NCBI GenBank assembly: GCA_947501315.1
Contig: CANMXH010000155.1
Span: 1-5,372, forward strand
DNA: 5,372 bases
Source of the DNA: Caulobacteraceae bacterium
Lineage (GTDB): Bacteria > Pseudomonadota > Alphaproteobacteria > Caulobacterales > Caulobacteraceae
Reading direction: 5' to 3'
In this document: positions 1 to 4,999 of the stretch, one piece after another
Position numbering within the stretch: position 1 is the first letter of the stretch
Layout of the letters: each line of letters begins with the position of its first letter
Notes under the pieces: generated by a model
Databases searched by the model: none
Told to the model about the DNA's origin: nothing
What the model saw: the letters and a program-made list of their open reading frames with translations, nothing else
Position numbers and translations under genes: made by a program

Positions 1-1659
1 GCCGCGATCACTGAGGTGCTGGAGGACGCGCCTCGACCGGCGGGGATCACGGCGCGGGTCGCGCTGGAGGACGGCGTACTGACACTGGGCGCGGCCGGCG
101 GGCCCCTGGCCGGAAGCGATCCGGGGCCCAGCTATTTCTTCCCCTTCGAGGGAGGGATCATCGACCATCCGGCCCCCCAGACCGGCGCCTGGGGACCGCA
201 AGGTCTGAGCCTGCGACTTCGGCCGGGCAGCGAGACCCGGGCGACGGGCCTGACCGGGCCGGTCGGGGGTGTGCTGGTGACGGCCGCCGGAGCCTGGGAA
301 ATCCGGGCCGAGCCGGGTGCGGTGCCCGCAGGCACATCCGGATCCGGCGTGCTCGCTGCGGCTGCCGACGCGGATGCCGCGGCGGCTGACCCGGACGGCG
401 GCAGCGATCTGGCGACCTTCGCCCAAGCCCTGCTGTTCGCGGTCCTCGGCGGACTCATCCTCAATCTGATGCCCTGCGTCTTTCCGATCCTGGCCATGAA
501 GGCCGCCGCGCTGGCGGCCTCGGCCCATGATGAGCGCCACACACGGCGCGACGGACTGGCGTTTCTGGCGGGCGTGCTGACGACCTTCCTGCTGCTGGCG
601 GGTGTTCTTCTGGCCCTGAGGGCGACCGGCGAGGCCGTGGGCTGGGGCTTCCAGCTGCAGTCGCCACCGGTGACGGCGGGTCTGGCCCTGCTGATGCTGG
701 CCGTAGCGCTCAATCTGTCCGGCGTCTTCCATGTCGGCGGGAGGCTGCAGGGTGCCGGATCGGGGCTGCTGTCGCGCCTGCCCGGCGGTCTCGGCGCCTT
801 CTTCACCGGGGCCCTGACCGTGGTCGTGGCCGCGCCCTGCACCGCCCCCTTCATGGCCTTTGCCCTGGGAGCAGCGCTGGTGATGCCCTGGCCGCTGGCG
901 CTGCTGGTCTTCCTCGGCCTCGGACTCGGCCTCGCCATGCCCTTCGTCCTGATCAGCCTGACGCCCGGACTGCTGGCCCGGCTGCCGCGGCCCGGGCCAT
1001 GGATGGAGCGGCTGAAGAATCTTCTGGCCTTCCCCATGTATGCGACCGCCCTGTGGCTGGCCTGGGTGTTCAGTCGCCAGACGGGCCCCGAGGCGCTGGG
1101 CCTGTTGTTCGTGGCCGGCCTCATGCTGGCGCTGGGTGTCTGGCTGATCGGCTGCGGCCAGACCGAGCGTGGCTTCGGGCGGAGAGGCGTGTTCCATCTG
1201 ACCGCCGGGGTCGCAGCCCTGCTGCTGGCGGGGGCCGCGCTGATCGTTGCGGCCCGGGTTCCCGCCCCCGCCATCGGCCCGGCAGCTCCCGCGCATGTCG
1301 CCGGCCCCGCGAGCGCACCGTGGTCGGCTGCGGCGGTCGAGACGGCCCGGGCCCAGGGTCGGCCGGTGCTGGTCAATTTCACCGCCGACTGGTGCGTGAC
1401 CTGCAAGATCAATGAGCGGACCTCGCTTGCCACGGCGGGCGTGAAGGCCGCGATCGAAGGATCAAACGCCGTCTATCTGGTCGGGGACTGGACCCGGCGC
1501 GACGATGCCATCACCGCCGAGCTGCTGCGCCACGGGCGGTCTGGGGTGCCGCTGTATCTGCTGTATGCACCGGGCGTCGCGGAGCCCCGGGTCTTGCCGC
1601 AGCTGCTGACCGAAGGGGTGGTGGTGGAGGCGTTGGGGGATGGGAGGCGGCAGAACTAA
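1..1659 (+). CDS. dsbD: DsbD/ScsB-type protein-disulfide reductase, 5'-truncated by the window edge
   Basis: This inner-membrane protein takes electrons from cytoplasmic thioredoxin and passes them by cysteine pairs to periplasmic thiol proteins. The frame is open from base 1, so the GTG at 16 is probably not the true start; 552 codons are visible. In order: the end of a periplasmic beta-rich domain (to about 410, containing FFPFEGG and IDHPAPQ), about eight hydrophobic segments (about 418-1260), and a C-terminal thioredoxin domain (about 1315-1656). The two membrane cysteines expected of the family are present: NLMPCVFPIL (Cys codon 475-477) and AAPCTAPF (Cys codon 838-840). The thioredoxin active site is WCVTCK (Cys codons 1393 and 1402), with a likely cis-proline in SGVP (1549-1551). 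The N-terminal domain looks more like the ScsB branch known in Caulobacter than Escherichia coli DsbD; this is from memory of the family. Roughly 100 or more N-terminal residues and the signal peptide would lie upstream. The family call is secure; DsbD versus ScsB is less so. Confidence 0.93.
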   Translation, partial: AAITEVLEDAPRPAGITARVALEDGVLTLGAAGGPLAGSDPGPSYFFPFEGGIIDHPAPQTGAWGPQGLSLRLRPGSETRATGLTGPVGGVLVTAAGAWEIRAEPGAVPAGTSGSGVLAAAADADAAAADPDGGSDLATFAQALLFAVLGGLILNLMPCVFPILAMKAAALAASAHDERHTRRDGLAFLAGVLTTFLLLAGVLLALRATGEAVGWGFQLQSPPVTAGLALLMLAVALNLSGVFHVGGRLQGAGSGLLSRLPGGLGAFFTGALTVVVAAPCTAPFMAFALGAALVMPWPLALLVFLGLGLGLAMPFVLISLTPGLLARLPRPGPWMERLKNLLAFPMYATALWLAWVFSRQTGPEALGLLFVAGLMLALGVWLIGCGQTERGFGRRGVFHLTAGVAALLLAGAALIVAARVPAPAIGPAAPAHVAGPASAPWSAAAVETARAQGRPVLVNFTADWCVTCKINERTSLATAGVKAAIEGSNAVYLVGDWTRRDDAITAELLRHGRSGVPLYLLYAPGVAEPRVLPQLLTEGVVVEALGDGRRQN

Positions 1660-1677
1660 CCGCTGATCCCTTGGCTT

Positions 1678-1727
1678 TCGTCATCCTCCGGCGAAGCGGC
1701 GCAGCCGCGAAGACCGGGGGATGACGA
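1678..1727. repeat. REP-like hairpin between convergent genes, possible bidirectional terminator
   Basis: A 14-bp outer stem pairs 1678-1691 with 1714-1727; the only imperfection is a T-G wobble at 1687/1718. Inside it, after a 4/5-nt internal loop, a second stem GCGGC/GCCGC (1696-1700 with 1704-1708) closes a GCA triloop. It starts 18 bases after the dsbD stop and ends 13 bases before the 3' end of the convergent gene, so it could end transcription from both sides. There is no long T-run on either strand, so a classic intrinsic terminator is not certain. Two nested stems and a conserved-looking outer arm (TCATCC...GGATGA) resemble dispersed intergenic palindromes of Caulobacterales genomes; that it is repeated elsewhere is inference. 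Confidence 0.6.
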
Positions 1728-1740
1728 CAGCAGGAAGCCC

Positions 1741-2289
1741 TCAACACGGCCACCCCTCAGCCGTGCCCGGCGGCAGGCCCGCGTCCTCGCGCCAGTCGTC
1801 GCGGTTGGCCTGCAGGGTCACCTCATCGAGGTAGGACAGGGGGTGCAGCCACCCTGTGTCGCTCCAGAAGGCCGCGGTCCAGCCGTGGCTGAGCGCCCAG
1901 TCCCGGTCACGGGCCGCCTGATCGGGGGGCAGGTTCTCCGCCCGCCATTCCAGCACAAAGCCGAGGTGCCAGACCGGAACCTGTTCCAGCGGCTCGCCCC
2001 GCATCGCCTCGGCCAGTTTGACCGCCAGCAGCCGCGTCTCCTCTCGCCGGTATTCGAACCCGGCCTGTTTGCGTTGGGCGTAGCGGTGCCAGCCCTCGGC
2101 CGGTTCCGGATCGGGCTCGGCGGGCGGACGCCGTTTCCAGCCTTCCGAGGCCCGGCGCCGCCAGAGATTGGCCAGGCCGACATCATATCGCTGGGCCAGG
2201 GAGGCCCCGGTCTCGCCCGCCTCCCAAGCGCGGCGGACCGCGCGCCAGGTGTCTTCGCAGCGGATTTTTCGGGCCTGTCCCTCGTACAT
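1741..2289 (-). CDS. Tryptophan-rich helix-turn-helix protein of unknown function
   Basis: A 182-residue protein; I do not recognise a named family. Residues about 14-52 look like a helix-turn-helix: a helix with WRAVRRAWEAG, then ETGASLAQRYDVGLANLWRR, the usual layout of a short turn before a recognition helix. This type of N-terminal domain is seen in terminase small subunit-like and Hin-like DNA-binding proteins, so DNA binding is plausible but inferred. A Pro/Glu-rich linker follows (about 55-65), then a charged helical part (about 66-125) and a C-terminal part with many aromatics. Thirteen of 182 residues are tryptophan, far above the usual 1 to 1.5 percent. The protein is soluble, with no signal peptide or membrane segment. 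The ATG at 2289 has no clear ribosome binding site; the same frame upstream meets a stop at 2344-2346, so little extension is possible. It converges with dsbD and lies downstream of the inverted-repeat element in the same direction as the gene at 2631-3119. Confidence 0.72.
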   Translation of the reverse strand: MYEGQARKIRCEDTWRAVRRAWEAGETGASLAQRYDVGLANLWRRRASEGWKRRPPAEPDPEPAEGWHRYAQRKQAGFEYRREETRLLAVKLAEAMRGEPLEQVPVWHLGFVLEWRAENLPPDQAARDRDWALSHGWTAAFWSDTGWLHPLSYLDEVTLQANRDDWREDAGLPPGTAEGWPC

Positions 2290-2458
2290 GGGCGCAGGAT
2301 CGGGGGCGGTTACGTCAGAATCGGTCGTGTTCAGACCGCACGGTCATGGGGCGGCAGCCGGATGGTTCATCACCAAGGACACGAAGGAGGTCACGAAGGG
2401 CACGAAGGAACCGGGGAGTGCGGCGACGCCGGGAGTCTGTCCCCCTGGCGTATGGACT

Positions 2459-2471
2459 GCGGCTTCGCCGC
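2459..2471. repeat. Small hairpin in the centre of the inverted-repeat element
   Basis: A perfect 5-bp stem GCGGC/GCCGC closes a TTC triloop. It has the same stem sequence as the inner stem of the hairpin at 1696-1708. Alone it is weak evidence, but it adds to the folded character of the element's central region. Confidence 0.4.
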
Positions 2472-2499
2472 CTTGATCCGGTCGACACCCCGCATCGAT

Positions 2500-2521
2500 G
2501 GAGGATCCGGCCCGATCCTCC
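2500..2521. repeat. 8-bp perfect hairpin beside the right arm of the inverted-repeat element
   Basis: GGAGGATC (2500-2507) and GATCCTCC (2514-2521) pair perfectly around a 6-nt loop, CGGCCC. The hairpin ends nine bases before the right arm begins. It has no T-run on either side and could be a structural part of the element or a terminator fragment for leftward transcription; neither is proven. Confidence 0.45.
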
Positions 2522-2630
2522 GCTCAGACCCCTTGGTGTCCTTTGTGACCTCCTTCGTGTCCTTGGTGACGAACCAGCCGCCGTTGGCAGCGAGAGCACG
2601 GAAGGTGGGTCAGCTCAGACGAAGACGGCT

Positions 2631-3119
2631 CTAGACTTCAGGCTGTGGCGGGGCGGTGATGACTTCGACGTTGTCGTTGAGGAGGTAGTGCAGTTCCTCG
2701 AGGGCGAGGCGGCGTTCGGCGGGGGTGGTGGCGGCCTCGACGGCGGCAATCTTGACCGGAATGTCCTCGGCGATGCCGCGCAGGATGCATTTCAGGTCAC
2801 CGTCCGTGCCGCGCTCCTTGAGGACCATGTGGCCCTGCATGTCGAGGGTGGCCAGCTCGACAGCCTGCGCACGGAGGCCGGTGAAGGCGGGACCGACAGC
2901 GAATCCGGCCTGATCCACAGCCCCGGCCTCGATCCAGCCCTGGACCACACCCTTGAGGGCACCGGAGCGGCTGACGATCTCGGCGAACAGCGGCTCCCCC
3001 GCGACGGAGACCGGCGCATCCGCCGCCGCCGGCGGCAGGGCCGCAGCCAGGGCGATATTGGGGTCGGTGAGCAGCAGGGAGACCGCCAGGGCGACGCCGC
3101 AGGACATGGCTAACCTCAT
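2631..3119 (-). CDS. Small exported protein of unknown function
   Basis: A 162-residue protein that I cannot assign to a family. The N-terminus (residues 1-25) looks like a Sec signal peptide: Arg2, a hydrophobic stretch GVALAVSLLL, and a likely signal peptidase I site after ALA (residue 25). The mature part has beta-like segments around 55-105 (such as GVVQGWIEAGAVDQAG and TLDMQGHMVLKERG) and a helical C-terminal region around 110-150. It has one cysteine in the mature part (Cys111), so no internal disulfide is possible. The start is a choice between two in-frame ATGs: 3119, used here because it gives the signal peptide its only basic residue, and 3107, which has a GAGG six bases upstream. 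The frame stays open far upstream opposite pgi, but that extension is an antisense shadow. The gene is divergent from pgi with about 90 bp between starts, so the two may share regulatory DNA. A periplasmic location is inferred. Confidence 0.72.
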   Translation of the reverse strand: MRLAMSCGVALAVSLLLTDPNIALAAALPPAAADAPVSVAGEPLFAEIVSRSGALKGVVQGWIEAGAVDQAGFAVGPAFTGLRAQAVELATLDMQGHMVLKERGTDGDLKCILRGIAEDIPVKIAAVEAATTPAERRLALEELHYLLNDNVEVITAPPQPEV

Positions 3120-3126
3120 ATAGTTG

Positions 3127-3145
3127 GCCGAATCGCAGATTCGGC
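3127..3145. promoter_or_regulatory. Palindrome with a GANTC methylation site in each arm
   Basis: GCCGAATC and GATTCGGC form a perfect 8-bp inverted repeat around GCA. The arms hold GAATC (3130-3134) and GATTC (3138-3142), both matching GANTC, the target of the CcrM methyltransferase of alphaproteobacteria. It lies between two divergent genes, eight bases upstream of the ATG at 3119 and just upstream of the candidate -35 of pgi. It could be an operator or a methylation-sensitive (GcrA/CcrM-type) promoter site, or a hairpin in the 5' leader of the minus-strand gene. The palindrome is directly seen; the role is inferred. Confidence 0.55.
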
Positions 3146-3146
3146 G

Positions 3147-3175
3147 TTGAACCGGCTTACGCCCGACCCGTAAAC
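3147..3175 (+). promoter_or_regulatory. Candidate housekeeping-sigma promoter for pgi
   Basis: TTGAAC (3147-3152) resembles a -35 box and is followed after 17 bases by GTAAAC (3170-3175) as a possible -10 box. The -35 is good; the -10 is a poor match to either TATAAT or the Caulobacter-type consensus. Transcription would start near 3182, giving a leader of under 30 bases before the pgi ATG. The assignment rests on spacing and position only. Confidence 0.3.
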
Positions 3176-3185
3176 GAGGGTTTAC
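3170..3185. promoter_or_regulatory. Operator-like dyad upstream of pgi
   Basis: GTAAAC-GAGG-GTTTAC is a perfect 6-bp dyad with a 4-base centre, ending 24 bases before the pgi start codon and overlapping the candidate -10 box. Its position would let a bound repressor block pgi transcription. The dyad is AT-richer than its surroundings, which makes chance less likely. I cannot name the regulator. A hairpin in the leader RNA is an alternative but would be weak. Confidence 0.4.
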
Positions 3186-3209
3186 CCTTCCGAACTCCGA
3201 GCTTGCCCG

Positions 3210-4835
3210 ATGACCGCCCGCACCCAGGCCCTCGAGATGCTTCGCGCCGTCGCCGGCAAGGACGCCGACGGACGCATCGTCCATCAGTTCGCGGCTGACC
3301 CCGGCCGGATCGAAAGGATGGGGGTGGACGCCGCGGGCCTCTATCTGGACCTGTCGAAACAGGCCTGGAGCGCCGAGGGGTTCGAGGCCGCGCTGGACCT
3401 GGCCCGCGCCTGTGACGTCGAGGGGCGGCGCAAGGCCCTGTTCGGCGGCGAGGCGGTCAACAACACCGAGGGTCGGGCGGTGCTGCATCCGGCCCTGAGG
3501 GCGGCCGACGACGCCGATTTCCGGGCGCTCGGTGAGCCCGTCTCCGCAGAGGTCGCTGCTGCGCGCAAGGCCATGGCCCGGTTTGCGACCGACATCGGCT
3601 CGGGCGCCGAGGGCGGCGGCACCGGCCAGCCGTTCACGGCCATCGTCCATATCGGCATCGGCGGGTCGGACCTGGGACCGCGCCTGCTGTGGGACGCCCT
3701 GCGGCCGCTGGAGCCGGTCATCGACCTGAGGTTCGTGGCCAATATCGACCCGCGCGAAATGGGCGAGGCCCTGGCCGGGCTGGACCCCGAAACGACCCTG
3801 GTCGTGGTGGTGTCCAAGACCTTCACCACCCAGGAGACCCTGGCCAATGCCGAACTGGCCAAGGCCTGGCTGGCCGAGAGCCTGTCGCCCAAGCGGATGG
3901 TCCATCACCTGATCGGGGTGACGGCGGCACCGGAAAAGGCCAAGGCCTGGGGCTGTGGCCGGACGTTTGCCTTCCGCGACTGGGTCGGGGGGCGGTATTC
4001 CCTTTGGTCGGCGGTCAGCCTGTCGGTAGCGGTAGCCCTGGGGTGGGATGTGTTCGAGCGGGTGCTGAACGGTGCCCGGGCCATGGATGAGCATTTCCTC
4101 GAGGCGGATCTGGAGTGCAATGCGCCGGTGCTGCTGGCCCTGGCCCAGATCTACAATGTCGAGGGTCGCGGACGCATGGCGCGGACCGTCGCCCCCTATG
4201 CCCACGGCCTGCGCCGGCTGCCGGCCTTCCTGCAGCAGCTGGAAATGGAGTCGAACGGCAAGCGGGTGAAGCGCGACGGCTCGCCCGTCGACACCGCCAC
4301 CAGCCCGATCGTCTTCGGCGAGCCGGGCACCAACGGCCAGCACGCCTTCTTCCAGCAGATTCATCAGGGACCGATGGTGGTTCCGGCGGAATTCATCGTC
4401 GTTGGCCACACCACCGACGCCGCCATGGATGCGCGCGAGGGCGATGCGCCCCTGTGGTCCAACGCCCTGGCCCAGGCCCAGGCGCTGATGGTGGGCAAGA
4501 CCGGGGCCGAGGCCCGGGCCGAGCTGATCGCGGCGGGCGCCGACGCCGCCGAGGCCGACCGTCTGGCCCCGCACAAGACCTTCCCGGGCGACCGGCCCTC
4601 GACGACGATCCTGATGGACGCCCTGTCGCCCGAGGCCGTCGGGGCCTTGATCGCCCTCTATGAGCACAAGACCTTCGTCGAGGGGGTGATCCAGGACATC
4701 AACAGCTTCGACCAGTGGGGCGTGGAACTGGGCAAGGCGCTGGCGAAGGCGGTTCTGGCCGATGTCGCGGCGGGGGAACCATCCGCCGGCCTGGACCCGT
4801 CGACGGCGGAGCTGATGAAGCGGCTGATGGTCTAG
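3210..4835 (+). CDS. pgi: Glucose-6-phosphate isomerase
   Basis: This cytoplasmic enzyme interconverts glucose-6-phosphate and fructose-6-phosphate in upper glycolysis and gluconeogenesis. The 541-residue length is normal for the bacterial family and the gene looks intact. Two sugar-isomerase (SIS) folds are supported by motifs: IGIGGSDLGP (148-157) and VVSKTFTTQET (200-210) for phosphate binding, and DWVGGRYSLWS (257-267) with the conserved Arg262. The catalytic residues are in place: Glu347 in MESNGK, His378 in GTNGQHAF, and Lys509 in the C-terminal signature FDQWGVELGK (500-509). The ATG at 3210 is preferred because it gives the expected N-terminus, although no Shine-Dalgarno sequence precedes it; the next ATG (3237) would trim nine residues. 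It is transcribed away from the exported-protein gene, and the 90-bp gap contains a possible promoter and two dyads. In many alphaproteobacteria glucose mainly flows through the Entner-Doudoroff route, where Pgi works largely in recycling or gluconeogenesis; that is background, not shown here. Confidence 0.98.
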   Translation: MTARTQALEMLRAVAGKDADGRIVHQFAADPGRIERMGVDAAGLYLDLSKQAWSAEGFEAALDLARACDVEGRRKALFGGEAVNNTEGRAVLHPALRAADDADFRALGEPVSAEVAAARKAMARFATDIGSGAEGGGTGQPFTAIVHIGIGGSDLGPRLLWDALRPLEPVIDLRFVANIDPREMGEALAGLDPETTLVVVVSKTFTTQETLANAELAKAWLAESLSPKRMVHHLIGVTAAPEKAKAWGCGRTFAFRDWVGGRYSLWSAVSLSVAVALGWDVFERVLNGARAMDEHFLEADLECNAPVLLALAQIYNVEGRGRMARTVAPYAHGLRRLPAFLQQLEMESNGKRVKRDGSPVDTATSPIVFGEPGTNGQHAFFQQIHQGPMVVPAEFIVVGHTTDAAMDAREGDAPLWSNALAQAQALMVGKTGAEARAELIAAGADAAEADRLAPHKTFPGDRPSTTILMDALSPEAVGALIALYEHKTFVEGVIQDINSFDQWGVELGKALAKAVLADVAAGEPSAGLDPSTAELMKRLMV

Positions 4836-4891
4836 GCGCGGAGCGGGAAGCGGAACGAACGCTACCACCTGACCCTGTCCGGAGGTTCACC

Positions 4892-4906
4892 GGCGGTTTC
4901 ACCGCC
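4892..4906 (+). terminator. Weak hairpin downstream of pgi
   Basis: GGCGGT (4892-4897) and ACCGCC (4901-4906) pair perfectly around a TTC loop, 57 bases after the pgi stop. No T-run follows, so it is at best a weak or Rho-assisted terminator. The rest of 4836-4999 holds no recognisable gene. The only other thing noted there is the drop in GC from about 4920, with stretches such as CAGAATTTTG and CTCTTTTGG. Confidence 0.3.
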
Positions 4907-4999
4907 ATCGCGAGGGCACCGTTCTCTCGTCCGTTGACGTTTCTATCAGAATTTTGTGGCCCACTCTTTTGGAGCAATGGTCCCCGGTAGTGCGAGCTT

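Larger units (their letters stand above)
2363..2576. repeat. Long inverted repeat (46-bp arms, 122-bp centre), MITE-like or hairpin element
   Basis: The arms 2363-2408 and 2531-2576 pair over 46 positions. Departures are two mismatches (2369/2570 and 2404/2535) and two G-T wobbles (2395/2544 and 2400/2539); 2370-2394 pairs perfectly for 25 bp. Each arm is made of four 9-bp units with a GGT inserted after the second. Left arm: CACCAAGGA, CACGAAGGA, GGT, CACGAAGGG, CACGAAGGA (2371-2409). Right arm on the minus strand has the same order: CACCAAGGA, CACGAAGGA, GGT, CACAAAGGA, CACCAAGGG. The hexamer CAGCCG flanks both sides (2355-2360 and 2575-2580; the right copy overlaps the arm by two bases), weak support for a target duplication. 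No transposase is encoded. Tandem CACGAAGG-type repeats are common as dispersed intergenic elements in several bacterial groups. Mobility, or a role as RNA hairpin or terminator, is inference. Confidence 0.8.
2290..2630. other. Gene-free intergenic region of 341 bases
   Basis: No convincing gene lies here. Open frames on both strands cross it, but their translations are low-complexity read-through of the repeat units (for example HHQGHEGGHEGHEG on the plus strand) and show no start signal or domain. The region separates two minus-strand genes, so it should hold the promoter of the tryptophan-rich gene (near 2290-2345) and the 3' end of the transcript of the exported-protein gene (near 2577-2630). 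No promoter could be assigned with confidence. Most of the space is taken by the inverted-repeat element at 2363-2576. Confidence 0.7.

Noticed and set aside
132..1433. A 433-codon minus-strand frame opposite dsbD
   Set aside because: The translation is Ala/Pro/Arg/Ser-rich without motifs, while the plus strand encodes clear DsbD motifs over the same span. It is a GC-rich shadow.
2371..2409. The tandem CACGAAGGN units considered as a CRISPR array
   Set aside because: The units are 9 bp and adjacent, with no spacers, so they do not have the layout of a CRISPR array.
1843..2634. A 263-codon plus-strand frame
   Set aside because: It runs antisense to the helix-turn-helix gene, then through the repeat element. 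The HEGHEG-type peptide is translated repeat, not a protein domain.
2346..3113. A 255-codon plus-strand frame
   Set aside because: It crosses the inverted repeat and then lies opposite the exported-protein gene, which has a signal peptide. The composition is Gly/Asp/Arg-rich with no recognisable domain.
2631..4868. A 745-codon open frame on the minus strand covering all of pgi and continuing into the exported-protein gene
   Set aside because: The part opposite pgi is rich in His, Gln, Arg and Gly with no domain, as expected from the antisense of GC-rich codons. Only the last 162 codons look like a real protein, starting near 3119.
4836..4999. A possible tRNA-like GGTTCACCG segment (4884-4892) after pgi
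   Set aside because: No acceptor, D or anticodon stems could be built around it. It is only a short resemblance to a T-loop.
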